Assembly (NCBI RefSeq): GCF_001421965.1 | Contig: NZ_LMLP01000025.1 | Span: 148,966-212,965 of the forward strand | Length of the DNA: 64,000 bases | From: Sphingomonas sp. Leaf67 | GTDB taxonomy: Bacteria; Pseudomonadota; Alphaproteobacteria; Sphingomonadales; Sphingomonadaceae | Direction: 5' to 3' | Part shown: positions 5,957 through 15,703 of the stretch, in pieces | Position numbering within the stretch: the first letter of the stretch is position 1 | Layout of the letters: every line of letters begins with the position of its first letter | Notes under the pieces: model-generated | Told to the model about the DNA's origin: nothing | The model's input: only the letters and a program-made list of their open reading frames with translations | The model's database searches: none | Position numbers and translations under genes: made by a program

Positions 5957-7876
5957 ATGTCGAGCTGCCGGCTTGCCGTGCTGTTGAGCGCCGGATGGCT
6001 CGCTTTTGCGGGCCCGGCGGCGTTCGCTCAGGAAACGTCGCTCGATCCGACCTCGCCGATGGCCGACCTGCCCGATATCGGCGTCGCCTGGCCCGACCTG
6101 TCGACCGCACCGGCCGATCCCGATGCGACCGCCGGTCCGCAGCGGGCCGGCGGCGAATTTCGCTATAATTACCGCATTACGGGCATCGACGGCATCAATA
6201 CCGACCTGTTCCGACAGCGGTTCAACGAATTGTCGACGCTGCGCGCGAATGAAGGCGACCCCGCCAACGCCGCGCAGATCGACCGCCGCGCCCGCGAAGA
6301 CGCGCGGCTCCTCGACGAACTGCTCCGCAACGAAGGTTATTTCGACGCCCGCATCGCGACCAGCGTCCGCCCCGAAGGCGACCGGCTCATCGTCTATCTG
6401 GAGGTCGAACCCGGCCAGCTCTACCGCTTCGCACAGGTCCGTACCCCCGGCATTGCCGCCGCGGGCGACAAGGCTCCGGAGTTGCGAGACGCCTTCGCGG
6501 TCAAGCCCGAAACCCCGGTACAGGGCGATACGATCGTCGCCGCCCAAGGCAAGCTGACCGAAACGATCGGCCGCGAGGGCTTTCCCTTTGCCAGGGTCGG
6601 CGAACCCGAGATCACCGTCGACCACGCCACCCGCACCGCGACGCTCGACATTACCGTGGCACCGGGTGGCGAGCGTCGCTTCGGCCGGATCGTCACGACG
6701 CCCAACCGCATCTTCGATGGCGATCATGCGCAGGACATCGCCCGGTTCAAACCTGGCGAGACCTATGATTCGACGCTGGTCGACGATCTGCGCCGCGCCA
6801 TCATCCAGACCAGCCTCGTCTCGCAGGTCCGCCTGACCCCGGTCGAGGGGACCGCGCCCGGCACCGTCGACCTCGACCTCGCCATGGAGCCCGCCCCGCC
6901 GCGCACCATCGCCGGCGAACTCGGCTACGGCACCGGCGAAGGCGCGCGGGTCGAGGCGAGCTGGACCCACCGCAACCTGTTCCCGCCCGAAGGGGCGCTG
7001 ACGCTGCGCGGCGTGCTCGGCACCCTCGAGCAGGTCGCGGCGGTGACCTTCCGCCGCAACAATTTCCACGGCCGCGACCGGGTGCTGACCGCGCAGGTCG
7101 CCGCGACCCATCTGGTCCGCAACGCCTTCGAAGCGAACACCGTCTCGTTGTCGGCCGGGCTGGAACGGCAGACCAATATTTTCTTCCAGAAGACATGGAC
7201 ATGGTCGCTCGGCGGCGAACTGGTCGCGACTGACGAACGCGACGTGATCGTCGCCACCGGCGAACCCCGCCGCCGCACCTATTTCATCGGCGCACTGCCC
7301 AGCAGCCTGAATTACGACGGCTCGGACGACCTGCTCAATCCGACGAAGGGCTTTCGATTGGGCGGCCGCATCAGCCCCGAATTGTCGCTACAGGGGCAGG
7401 TGTTCGGCTATACCCGTGCCCAGATTGACGCGAGCGTCTATCGCCCGGTCACCGGTCGCGTCGTCCTTGCCGGGCGCACCCGCATCGGCTCGATCCTCGG
7501 CGCGCCGCGCGATGCGGTCGCTCCCTCGCGGCGTTTTTATGCCGGTGGCGGCGCATCGGTGCGTGGCTACGGCTTTCAGGATATCGGCCCGCGCGATCCG
7601 AACAACGATCCGATCGGTGGCCGCAGCCTTGCCGAATTTTCGCTGGAGGCCCGCGTTCGCGCGTTCGGCAATTTCGGGGTCGTGCCGTTCCTCGACGCCG
7701 GCAATATCTATACCTCGACGCTGCCGCGCTTCACCGGCATGCGCTACGGCGCGGGCATCGGCGTGCGCTATTACAGCAACTTCGGCCCGATCCGCATCGA
7801 CGTCGGCACCCCGATCAATCCGCAGCGCGGCGACCCACGCGTCGCGGTCTATGTCTCGCTGGGGCAGGCCTTTTGA
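5957..7876 (+). CDS. tamA: TamA-like Omp85 outer-membrane protein
   Basis: A 639-residue outer-membrane protein of the BamA/TamA (Omp85) family. A Sec signal peptide ends about residue 24 (AGPAAFA then Q). POTRA-type periplasmic repeats occupy about 55-270, and the rest is the 16-strand surface-antigen barrel, including the conserved RGYGFQDIGP loop motif and a C-terminal aromatic residue (QAF). It works with TamB to move lipids and autotransporter-type proteins to the outer membrane. The next gene starts inside its stop codon (TTGA), confirming a tamA-tamB pair. TamA proteins are normally about 580-600 residues, so this one is slightly long. Confidence 0.92.
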   Translation: MSSCRLAVLLSAGWLAFAGPAAFAQETSLDPTSPMADLPDIGVAWPDLSTAPADPDATAGPQRAGGEFRYNYRITGIDGINTDLFRQRFNELSTLRANEGDPANAAQIDRRAREDARLLDELLRNEGYFDARIATSVRPEGDRLIVYLEVEPGQLYRFAQVRTPGIAAAGDKAPELRDAFAVKPETPVQGDTIVAAQGKLTETIGREGFPFARVGEPEITVDHATRTATLDITVAPGGERRFGRIVTTPNRIFDGDHAQDIARFKPGETYDSTLVDDLRRAIIQTSLVSQVRLTPVEGTAPGTVDLDLAMEPAPPRTIAGELGYGTGEGARVEASWTHRNLFPPEGALTLRGVLGTLEQVAAVTFRRNNFHGRDRVLTAQVAATHLVRNAFEANTVSLSAGLERQTNIFFQKTWTWSLGGELVATDERDVIVATGEPRRRTYFIGALPSSLNYDGSDDLLNPTKGFRLGGRISPELSLQGQVFGYTRAQIDASVYRPVTGRVVLAGRTRIGSILGAPRDAVAPSRRFYAGGGASVRGYGFQDIGPRDPNNDPIGGRSLAEFSLEARVRAFGNFGVVPFLDAGNIYTSTLPRFTGMRYGAGIGVRYYSNFGPIRIDVGTPINPQRGDPRVAVYVSLGQAF

Positions 7877-10800
7877 CGCAGGTGTCGGACGAACCCGTAC
7901 CTGCGCCCCAGCGCCGGATCGGCTGGGGCCGGCGGCTGGCGCAATGGCTGCTGCTGATCGTCATCGCCATCGCCGGGTTGCTGGTCGTCATCGATACCGG
8001 CCCCGGTCACCGGCTGATCGCGAACCGGATCGCGACGCTCAAACCCGCCAACGGCATGCGGTATCGCATCGGGCGGATCGACGGGTCGATCTACAACCGC
8101 GCGCGGCTGATCGACGTCCGCATCTATGATCCCAAGGGGCTGGTGCTGCGCGCGCCCAGCGCCGAACTCGACTGGCGGCCATGGGAATTCTGGTCGAACC
8201 GGTTGTCGATCACCAGCCTGCACCTCCCGCGCGCGATCCTCGCCAAGCTGCCGCAGCCTGCCCCGACCGGACGGCGTGGCCCGATATTACCCGGCTTCGA
8301 CATCCGCATCGGCCGGTTGAGCGTCGAGCGGCTCGAACTGGCCAAGGCGGTGACCGGCACCGCGCGGGTCGGTCGCCTCGCCGGACAGGCCGATATCCGG
8401 TCGGGCCGGGCGCTGGTCGACCTCGCGCTCGATATCGCCGACAGCGACCGGCTCCGCCTGCACCTCGATAGCGAACCCGATCGCGACCGGTTCGACGTCG
8501 ATCTGCGCGTGCGCAGCGCCGCCGACGGGTTGCTCGCGACCGCCAGCGGCATCCGCCGTCCGCTTGCGATCGAAGTCGCGGGCGACGGCCGCTGGTCGGC
8601 ATGGGATGGTCGCGCCGTTGCCGATGCCGGCCGCGCGCGCATTCTCGACCTGACGCTGGGCGTCCGCGCCGGCCGCTATACGCTGGGCGGGACGCTCGCC
8701 CCGGCCGCCTTGTTGCAGGGCAAGCTGCAACGGCTGACCAGCCCGCAGGTCCGCGTCAGCGGCAGCGCGACCTTCGCCGATCGCCGCATCGACGGCATGC
8801 TCGCCCTGCGCAGCCCGGCGCTGGCGCTGGAAGCCGACGGCATCGTCGATCTCGGCACCAGCGCGTTTCGCGACCTGCGGCTGCGCACCCGCCTGCTGCG
8901 CCCCGCCGCGTTGTTCCCCAACATGACCGGCCGCGACATCGAACTGCGCGCGATCCTCGACGGTGAATTTTCGACCGCGCGCTTCGACTACCGCCTGCGC
9001 GCGCAGCGGCTCGCCTTCGACCAGACCGGGTTCGAAGGCGTCGTCGCGGCCGGGCAGGGGCGCTTCTCGAAAGCACCGGTCATCGTTCCGATCCGGCTGG
9101 CGGCGGCGCGCGTCACCGGGGTCGGCGAAGTCGCCGGCGGCATCCTGCGCAACCTGTCGGTCACTGGCAAGCTGGCGGTCGGCACGCGCACCCTCGTCGG
9201 CAACGACCTGATCGTCCGGTCGGACAAGCTGAACGGCCGGATCATGCTGACGCTCGAACTGGCGACCGGACGGTACGAGGTCGGAATCAGCGGCGCGCTG
9301 CAACGCTATCTCATCCCCGGTCTCGGGCTGGTCGATGTCCAAACCCGCCTGACCGCCGTCCCCATTCCCGGCGGCGGCACCCGCATCGTCGGGCGGGGGC
9401 TGGCGCAGGTTCGCCGGCTCGACAACGGCTTCTTCCGGTCGCTGACCCAGGGGCTGCCGCGCATCGAAACCGGGCTGGAGCGCGGCCGCGACGGCATCCT
9501 GTATCTGCGCGGGGCACGGCTGACTTCGCCCGGCCTCACACTCACCGGCAACGGCTATCGCCGCCGCGACGGCACCTTCCATTTCGAAGGCAGCGGCCGA
9601 CAGGCGACCTATGGTCCGGTGCAACTGGTCCTCGACGGCAATATCTCGAAACCCACGCTCGACCTGCGGTTCGCGTCGCCCAATGCGACGCTCGGCCTTG
9701 CCGATGTGGTCGCCCATCTCGACCCGACGCCCGACGGTTTCGCCTATCGTGCCGCTGGTGGTTCGCGGCTCGGCCCGTTCACCGCCAACGGCCGCATCCT
9801 GCTGCCCAGCGGCGGCACCGCGCGCATCGCCGTCGACGCACTCGAGGTCAGTGGCACCCGTGCCAATGGCGGAATCGACATCGTGCCGGACGGTTTCCTT
9901 GGGGCACTGACCGTCGATGGCGGCGGCATCACCGGTACCATCGCCTTCCGTCCGCAGGGCAGCGACCAGCGCATCGACATCGCCCTCGACGCCGCCCGGG
10001 CACGGCTGGGCGCGGTAGGCACGGTCCGACGCGCCCGGCTGGAGGCGGGGATCGTCCTGGCGGACACCGGCACCACCCTCGACGCGACCGTCACCGCGCA
10101 AGGCTTCCGTCGCGGCCAGTTGTCGATCGCGCGGCTGGCCGGCAGCGCGAAGCTGGTCGACGGTGTCGGCGAGGTCCGCGCCGCGATCGCCGGATCGCGC
10201 GGCCGCGCCTTCGCGATCCAGAGCGTGACGCAGGTCGCCGCCGACAGCTACACGATCGACGCCGAAGGGACGCTCGACCGCCGCCCGCTCAAGCTCGAAA
10301 CCCCGGCGGTGCTGCGGCGCGAAGGGGAGGGCTGGCGCCTCGCCCCGACCCGGTTCAGCTTTGCCGGCGGTACCGCCACCGTCGGCGGGGCGTTCGGCGC
10401 GGGTGCCAGCGAACTGACCCTCGACGTCGCCCGCATGCCGCTTGCGGTGCTCGACATCGGCTATCCCGGTCTCGGGCTCGGCGGCACCGCATCGGGCAAG
10501 ATCGCCTATGCGCTGACCGGTGATACGCCCAGCGGCCGGGTCGACATGACGATCCGCGGCCTCAGCCGGTCCGGCCTTGTGTTGTCGTCGACCCCGATCG
10601 ATGTCGGCATCGCCGCCGTGCTCGACGCCAATCGTGCCGGGATGCGCGCGGTGATGGCCAGCGGTGGCAAGACGATCGGTCGCGCGCAGGCGCGGCTCGC
10701 GCCGCTCGGGCAGGGGGACCTCGCCACCCGCATCGCCAACGCGCCGCTGATCGCGCAGCTTCGCTATGGCGGCCCCGCCGACACGCTGTGGCGGCTGACC

Positions 10801-12027
10801 GGTATCGAATTGTTCGACCTGTCCGGCCCGGTGGCGGTCGGTGCCGACGTGACCGGACGCCTTGCCGACCCGCGCATCCGCGGTGTCCTGCGCTCCAGTG
10901 GCGCGCGGATCGAAAGCGCGATCACCGGCACCGTCCTGACCGGCGTCGAGGCGCAGGGCCGGTTCGACGGGTCGCGGCTGGTTATCGATCGGTTCGCCGC
11001 CAGCGACGGACGACAGGGGCGGGTGACCGGCACCGGCGCGTTCGAATTCGCGGCGGTGCGCGGCTTCGGCATCGACCTGTCGCTGAACGCCGATCGTGCG
11101 CGGCTCATCAACACCGATTCGATCGGTGCGACCGTCACCGGTCCGATCGCGGTCCGCAGCGACGGCGCGGGCGGCACGATTTCGGGGCAGGTCCGGATGG
11201 ACGGTAGCCGCTACCGCCTCGGCCGCGCCACCGCGACCGCGCCGCTGCCGCGCCTTAAGATCCGTGAGATCAACCGTCCCGATGGCGACGACGAAGCCGC
11301 CACGACCGTCGTACCGTGGAAGCTCGACCTGAAGGCGCGTGCGCCGGGCGGGCTGATCGTCACCGGCCTCGGCCTGACCAGCGAATGGTCGGCCGACCTC
11401 GCCATCACCGGGGAGCCGACCAATCCGATCATCAACGGCCGCGCCGATTTGGTCCGCGGCGATTACGAGTTCGCCGGCCGCGAATTCCGCGTCGATCGCG
11501 GTGCGTTGCGCTTCAACGGCGAAAGCCCCGCCGACCCCGCGCTCGATATCGTCGCCGCCGCGGACACGCAGGGCCTGAACGCGACGATCCGCGTCGCCGG
11601 TACCGCGACGCGCCCCGAGATCAGCTTCCAGAGCGTACCGGCCTTGCCCGAGGACGAATTGCTGTCACGGCTGTTGTTCGGCACCTCCATCACCAACCTG
11701 TCCGCCCCCGAGGCGCTGCAACTCGCCGCCGCCGTCGCCGCGCTCCAGAATGGCGAGGGCGGGCTGAACCCGATCAACGCCGTCCGCCGCGCCGCCGGCC
11801 TCGACCGCCTGCGCATCCTCCCCGCCGATCCGCAGACGGGTCAGGGCACCTCGGTTGCCGCCGGCAAATATCTGACGCGGCGTTTCTATGCGGAAATCGT
11901 CACCGACGGGCAGGGCTATTCCGCGACCCGGATCGAATTCCAGGTGACCCGCTGGCTGTCGCTCCTCGCCTCGATCTCGACGATTGGCCGCCAGAGCACC
12001 AACGTCCGCGTCTCGCGGGATTATTGA
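7873..12027 (+). CDS. tamB: TamB-like AsmA-family envelope transport protein
   Basis: A 1384-residue protein with one N-terminal membrane anchor (about residues 20-40, LAQWLLLIVIAIAGLLVV). A long beta-rich periplasmic body follows, and a C-terminal TamB (DUF490) domain covers roughly the last 330 residues, ending in the barrel-docking part RIEFQVTRWLSLLASIS. It spans the periplasm as a lipid-conducting groove and docks on TamA. The start is TTG at 7873, overlapping the tamA stop; an in-frame GTG at 7882 is an alternative. The family usually runs 1200-1400 residues. Confidence 0.92.
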   Translation: MTQVSDEPVPAPQRRIGWGRRLAQWLLLIVIAIAGLLVVIDTGPGHRLIANRIATLKPANGMRYRIGRIDGSIYNRARLIDVRIYDPKGLVLRAPSAELDWRPWEFWSNRLSITSLHLPRAILAKLPQPAPTGRRGPILPGFDIRIGRLSVERLELAKAVTGTARVGRLAGQADIRSGRALVDLALDIADSDRLRLHLDSEPDRDRFDVDLRVRSAADGLLATASGIRRPLAIEVAGDGRWSAWDGRAVADAGRARILDLTLGVRAGRYTLGGTLAPAALLQGKLQRLTSPQVRVSGSATFADRRIDGMLALRSPALALEADGIVDLGTSAFRDLRLRTRLLRPAALFPNMTGRDIELRAILDGEFSTARFDYRLRAQRLAFDQTGFEGVVAAGQGRFSKAPVIVPIRLAAARVTGVGEVAGGILRNLSVTGKLAVGTRTLVGNDLIVRSDKLNGRIMLTLELATGRYEVGISGALQRYLIPGLGLVDVQTRLTAVPIPGGGTRIVGRGLAQVRRLDNGFFRSLTQGLPRIETGLERGRDGILYLRGARLTSPGLTLTGNGYRRRDGTFHFEGSGRQATYGPVQLVLDGNISKPTLDLRFASPNATLGLADVVAHLDPTPDGFAYRAAGGSRLGPFTANGRILLPSGGTARIAVDALEVSGTRANGGIDIVPDGFLGALTVDGGGITGTIAFRPQGSDQRIDIALDAARARLGAVGTVRRARLEAGIVLADTGTTLDATVTAQGFRRGQLSIARLAGSAKLVDGVGEVRAAIAGSRGRAFAIQSVTQVAADSYTIDAEGTLDRRPLKLETPAVLRREGEGWRLAPTRFSFAGGTATVGGAFGAGASELTLDVARMPLAVLDIGYPGLGLGGTASGKIAYALTGDTPSGRVDMTIRGLSRSGLVLSSTPIDVGIAAVLDANRAGMRAVMASGGKTIGRAQARLAPLGQGDLATRIANAPLIAQLRYGGPADTLWRLTGIELFDLSGPVAVGADVTGRLADPRIRGVLRSSGARIESAITGTVLTGVEAQGRFDGSRLVIDRFAASDGRQGRVTGTGAFEFAAVRGFGIDLSLNADRARLINTDSIGATVTGPIAVRSDGAGGTISGQVRMDGSRYRLGRATATAPLPRLKIREINRPDGDDEAATTVVPWKLDLKARAPGGLIVTGLGLTSEWSADLAITGEPTNPIINGRADLVRGDYEFAGREFRVDRGALRFNGESPADPALDIVAAADTQGLNATIRVAGTATRPEISFQSVPALPEDELLSRLLFGTSITNLSAPEALQLAAAVAALQNGEGGLNPINAVRRAAGLDRLRILPADPQTGQGTSVAAGKYLTRRFYAEIVTDGQGYSATRIEFQVTRWLSLLASISTIGRQSTNVRVSRDY

Positions 12028-12268
12028 CGCCCCCTTAAAAAAGCCGTTCGGTTCGAGCAGCTTCGACCTTGTCGAGAAGCGTCCGTCGAGAACCCTCGTC
12101 CCGAATCGCAACGGCACTTTCCTACACGCCGGGAACCGGTCAGGATGTCGCCGCTCTTTGACCTGTTCAGCCCACCCGCCACGCCTTCCCGATGCCGTTC
12201 GAAACAACCGGCTGGGACGCAACGCGCACAACACTGCGCAAGTGTGACCTTTGTGACCTTTGGCGGAT
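12028..12268. other. Intergenic gap with short repeats, no gene seen
   Basis: This gap lies between the convergent tamB and phosphoesterase genes. It holds an imperfect CTTCGAC-CTT-GTCGAGAAG palindrome near 12060-12077 and, at 12242-12263, a 22-base sequence (GTGTGACC followed by TTTGTGACCTTTGG) that recurs exactly at 28759-28780. No convincing open frame or terminator. Confidence 0.5.
12242..12263. repeat. 22-base repeat with tandem GTGACCTTT units, copy 1
   Basis: It contains two tandem GTGACCTTT units and is identical over 22 bases to 28759-28780. Weaker similarity (ACCCGCC, CCTTCCCG, GAA(A)CAACCG) extends upstream in both copies, suggesting a larger decayed element. Confidence 0.7.
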
Positions 12269-13222
12269 TTACGCCATCGAGCGCACCGGTACCGATGCAT
12301 TGTACAGGCTCTTGCCCGCCTCATCGCGCAGGTCGAACGACAGCAGGTCTCCGGCCACTTGCACCATGCCGAAGCCGGCGGCGGCGCGGCAGAAGCGGGT
12401 GCCCTCGACCGCCTGTACCGGGCGCGCCTCCATGCCGCCGCCGCACTGGATCATGTCGATCCCGTCGCGGCGGATATGCTGCAGGTCATGGTCGTGGCCG
12501 GCGATATACGCCTGCACGCCGTGCCGGTTCAGGATCGGCAGCACCTGTGCGATGATCTCCGGCTGGTCGCCATGGCCGCTGCCGCCCGACCGGATCGGAT
12601 GATGGCCGGTGACCAGCTTCCACTTCGCCCGCGACTGCGACAGTGCATGGTCCAGCCACGCCAGTTGCTGTTTCGTGTCCTGCGACAGGGTGTTGCGGCC
12701 GATCGGCTTGTCGGCATCGGCACGATAGCGTTCGACGAACGGCGACGTGTCGATCGCGAACAGATCGGCGTCCGCCCGCGTCAGCGCGGCATCGGCCACC
12801 TGATAATAGCGCGCCGGCATCCGCCACCGCGGGCTGCGCGCCGCATAGTCGATCTGCGCCTGCGGATTGCCGCGATAGTCGTGATTGCCGAGCAGCGCAT
12901 ACCACGGCACCTGCAACGCCGGATGGGTATAGACGCCCTCGAACACCGACTGCCACAGCGGGTCGTCGACCGACGCCACCCCGTCGCTGTAGAAATTGTC
13001 GCCGATCGCCAGCACGAAGTCGCTCCGCGCCGCCGCCGCCGCCCGTCCCATCGCTGCCGCGACATGATGCTGTTCGGGCGTATCGCGACCCCAGTCGCCG
13101 AGGACGGCGAAAGTACAGCCACCCCGCTGCTCCCTGCGCGCCGCCGCCGGCGGCACGGTCAGCCCCGCCGCGCCAATGGCGAACCCGCCCAGCAACGTCC
13201 GGCGATCGAGAAGGATGGTCAT
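12269..13222 (-). CDS. Tat-exported metallophosphoesterase (purple acid phosphatase-like)
   Basis: A 317-residue secreted phosphoesterase. The start at ATG 13220-13222 gives MTILLDRRTLLGG, a Tat-type signal ending near AAA-RRE, so export as a folded metalloenzyme is likely. Metal-binding motifs appear in order: GDWG (42-45), GDNFYSDG (74-81), GNHDY (112-116), GHHP and GHDHD. This is the calcineurin-like set that binds a dinuclear metal centre. The pattern is closest to tartrate-resistant (purple) acid phosphatases, which release phosphate from organic esters in the periplasm. The frame extends 33 codons further upstream without a signal peptide. Confidence 0.85.
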   Translation of the reverse strand: MTILLDRRTLLGGFAIGAAGLTVPPAAARREQRGGCTFAVLGDWGRDTPEQHHVAAAMGRAAAAARSDFVLAIGDNFYSDGVASVDDPLWQSVFEGVYTHPALQVPWYALLGNHDYRGNPQAQIDYAARSPRWRMPARYYQVADAALTRADADLFAIDTSPFVERYRADADKPIGRNTLSQDTKQQLAWLDHALSQSRAKWKLVTGHHPIRSGGSGHGDQPEIIAQVLPILNRHGVQAYIAGHDHDLQHIRRDGIDMIQCGGGMEARPVQAVEGTRFCRAAAGFGMVQVAGDLLSFDLRDEAGKSLYNASVPVRSMA

Positions 13223-13322
13223 GGGCGCGGTGTTCCTGATGGCAAGCGGGTGGTGCGGATTGAGCATGGCGATGTGACGATCGTGTGTCGGGGGCGGCGT
13301 CGCGACGGTGGGTCGTCGCACC

Positions 13323-13717
13323 CGCTTTTGCGATCAGGACGTAACCTACGATGCCGGCTCGGGTCCACCTTGGTAGGTGCGACGAGCCGTTAGCGGGAAA
13401 TGCCAGCCTCAGTTCGGATGACGCTTGTGGTGACGAGTACCCCACCCACCCGTCACCCCGGGTCAAGTTGAGAAGTCGCGAAAGTTGCAACCTTTGCCAA
13501 AATACGCCGTACCCCCGCGCAGGCGGGGGTCCAGAGCCAAGCAAAACAACGGCTTGCACTTGGGGCTCTTGGCCCCCCGCCTGCGCGGGGGTACGGCCGG
13601 GGGCAGGGATCGTTACTACCGCAGGGGTCTCGATCAAGTTCGGTGTGACGGCGATAGCGTTGGCTTTCCCCGACGTGACGTAGCCCAACCGCAGCGATAA
13701 TCGCCCGATCCACCCCC
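13323..13717. other. Intergenic gap with palindromic repeat, no gene seen
   Basis: Open frames here are short and overlap repeats; none looks real. The main feature is the inverted repeat at 13509-13594. The far right end carries the glnA terminator. Confidence 0.5.
13509..13594. repeat. Inverted repeat of the CCCCGCGCAGGCGGGG family
   Basis: The left arm GTACCCCCGCGCAGGCGGGG (13509-13528) is matched by the reverse complement at about 13573-13594, and each arm is itself a small palindrome. Related elements lie at 54291-54390 and 58735-58830. It resembles the REP/BIME-like intergenic repeats common in sphingomonad chromosomes. Confidence 0.75.
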
Positions 13718-13756
13718 AAAAGGAAAAGGCGCTGGGATCACTCCCGACGCCTTTCC
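13718..13756 (-). terminator. Rho-independent terminator downstream of glnA
   Basis: Read leftwards: AAAGGCG pairs with CGCCTTT (13725-13731 with 13748-13754), with an inner GGGA/TCCC pair, followed by the T-rich TTTTCCTTTT. It is about 110 bases past the glnA stop. Confidence 0.7.
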
Positions 13757-13766
13757 AATCCCGCGC

Positions 13767-13785
13767 GACGTGGCAAAGCCACGTC
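13767..13785. other. Perfect hairpin GACGTGGC-AAA-GCCACGTC
   Basis: An 8-bp perfect stem with a 3-base loop lying between the glnA stop and its T-rich terminator. It probably forms part of the 3' end structure of the glnA mRNA. Confidence 0.45.
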
Positions 13786-13861
13786 GTCGGTCCTCGACGA
13801 GCGAGGCCGGCCGACAGCGCGGATGTGCCCGCTGGCACACCGGCGCGGTCGTCGCCGCGCC

Positions 13862-15274
13862 TTACGCGCTGTAGTACATATCGTACTCGACCGGGCTCGG
13901 GGTCATTTCCCACCGTGCCACTTCGCCATACTTGATCTCGACATAGGCTTCGATCTGATCCTTAGAGAACACGTCGCCCTTCAGCAGGAAGTCGTGGTCG
14001 GCGGTCAGCGCCTCGAGTGCCTCACGCAGCGATGCGCAGACGGTCGGGACCTGCGCGAGTTCTGCCGGCGGCAGGTCGTACAGGTTCTTGTCCATCGCTT
14101 CGCCCGGATGGAGCTTGTTCTGGATGCCGTCGAGACCGGCCATCATCAGTGCCGCATAGGCGAGATACGGGTTCGCCATCGCGTCGGGGAAACGGATTTC
14201 GACGCGCTTCGCCTTCGGGCCGGTGCCGTACGGAATGCGGCACGATGCCGAACGGTTGCGCGCCGAATAGGCGAGCAGCACCGGCGCTTCATAGCCCGGG
14301 ACCAGACGCTTGTAGCTGTTGGTCGACGGGTTGGTGAACGCGTTCAGCGCCTTGGCATGCTTGATGACCCCGCCGATGAAATACAGGCACATGTCCGACA
14401 GCCCGGCATAGCCGTCGCCGGCGAACAGCGGAGTCTTGCCGTTCCAGATCGAGAAGTGCGTGTGCATCCCCGACCCGTTATCTTCCTTGATCGGCTTCGG
14501 CATGAACGTCGCGGTCTTGCCATAGGCGTGCGCGACCTGATGCACGACATACTTATAGATCTGCATGCGATCGGCGGTCGTGGTCAGCGTGCCGAAGGTC
14601 AGGCCCAGCTCGTGCTGCGCGGCGGCGACTTCGTGGTGGTGCTTGTCGCAGGGCAGGCCCATTTCGATCATCGTCGAAACCATCTCGCCACGGATGTCGA
14701 CGGCGCTGTCGACCGGTGCGACCGGGAAATACCCGCCCTTGGCGCGCGGGCGGTGGCCCATGTTGCCGGCTTCATATTCGCGGCCCGAATTGCCCGGCAG
14801 TTCGATGTCGTCGATCTTGTAATAGCTGGTCGAATAGCTGTTTTCGAACCGGACGTCGTCGAACATGAAGAATTCGGCTTCCGGCCCCACATAGACGGTG
14901 TCGCCGATGCCGGTGGTCTTCAGATACGCTTCGGCACGCTTCGCGGTCGAGCGCGGATCGCGGGCATAGAGTTCGCCGGTCACCGGATCGACCACGTCGC
15001 AGAACACGACGAGCATCGGCGTCGCCGAAAACGGGTCGGTGTAGACCGCGTCCAGATCGGGGCGCAGGGTCATGTCCGACTCGTTGATCGCCTTCCAGCC
15101 CTCGATCGAGCTGCCGTCGAACATCAGGCCGTCGGTGAACTCGTCTTCACCCAGCAGCGACGCGACCATGGTCAGGTGCTGCCATTTGCCCTTGGGATCG
15201 GTGAAGCGCAGGTCGACCCACTCGATCTCTTCTTCCTTGATCCGCTTCAGGATGGTGCTGGCGGTAGTAGCCAT
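13862..15274 (-). CDS. glnA: Glutamine synthetase, type I
   Basis: A 470-residue cytoplasmic enzyme (dodecamer) that makes glutamine from glutamate, ammonia and ATP. The beta-grasp domain includes FDGSSIEGW. The catalytic part shows VGPEAEFF, the ATP-site NGSGMH segment and RIPYGTGPKAKRVEIRFPD. The adenylylation tyrosine lies in KNLYDLPP near residue 398, so activity is expected to be tuned by GlnE and PII. I chose ATG at 15272-15274 (MATTASTIL) because it gives the standard N-terminus; the frame extends 22 codons further. It is cotranscribed with glnB, 90 bases upstream. Confidence 0.97.
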   Translation of the reverse strand: MATTASTILKRIKEEEIEWVDLRFTDPKGKWQHLTMVASLLGEDEFTDGLMFDGSSIEGWKAINESDMTLRPDLDAVYTDPFSATPMLVVFCDVVDPVTGELYARDPRSTAKRAEAYLKTTGIGDTVYVGPEAEFFMFDDVRFENSYSTSYYKIDDIELPGNSGREYEAGNMGHRPRAKGGYFPVAPVDSAVDIRGEMVSTMIEMGLPCDKHHHEVAAAQHELGLTFGTLTTTADRMQIYKYVVHQVAHAYGKTATFMPKPIKEDNGSGMHTHFSIWNGKTPLFAGDGYAGLSDMCLYFIGGVIKHAKALNAFTNPSTNSYKRLVPGYEAPVLLAYSARNRSASCRIPYGTGPKAKRVEIRFPDAMANPYLAYAALMMAGLDGIQNKLHPGEAMDKNLYDLPPAELAQVPTVCASLREALEALTADHDFLLKGDVFSKDQIEAYVEIKYGEVARWEMTPSPVEYDMYYSA

Positions 15275-15364
15275 CGGAAACTGCCCTTTCTGGATGAAAC
15301 TCCACGTTCCGGCGCAATCAATCGCCCCGGCACGCCCCATGATTCGAAATAATGCTGCGTTGCG

Positions 15365-15703
15365 TCAGATCGCGTCGTCGTTGCGCTCACCGGTGCGGAT
15401 GCGCAAGGCGGTCTCGACCGGAATGACGAAAATCTTTCCGTCGCCGATCCGGCCGGTCTGTGCGGCCGCCGCGATCGCCTCGACCACCCGCTCGGCAAGG
15501 CCGTCCTCGACCACGACTTCCAGCTTCACCTTCGGCAGGAAGTCGACGACATATTCCGCGCCGCGATACAGTTCGGTGTGGCCCTTCTGCCGGCCGAACC
15601 CCTTGGCTTCGGTCACGGTGATGCCGCTTACGCCTACTTCGTGCAGCGCCTCTTTCACCTCATCCAGCTTGAACGGCTTGATGATGGCCTCGATCTTCTT
15701 CAT
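15365..15703 (-). CDS. glnB: Nitrogen regulatory protein PII
   Basis: A 112-residue trimeric signal protein. It begins MKKIEAIIKPFKLDEVKEAL, has the T-loop with the uridylylation tyrosine at Tyr51 (GAEYVVDFLPK), and ends with the B/C-loop segment GDGKIFVIPVETALRIRTGE. PII senses 2-oxoglutarate and ATP/ADP and controls GlnE, NtrB and transport. The glnB-glnA order is typical of alphaproteobacteria. A sigma-54-type promoter lies 60 bases upstream. Confidence 0.97.
   Translation of the reverse strand: MKKIEAIIKPFKLDEVKEALHEVGVSGITVTEAKGFGRQKGHTELYRGAEYVVDFLPKVKLEVVVEDGLAERVVEAIAAAAQTGRIGDGKIFVIPVETALRIRTGERNDDAI

Noticed and set aside
13509..13594. CRISPR-like repeat array
   Set aside because: Only two arms in inverted orientation with no regularly spaced direct repeats and no cas genes.
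13323..13861. Small open frames in the 540-bp gap before glnA
   Set aside because: They run through palindromic repeats and terminators, with no ribosome sites or family-like sequence.
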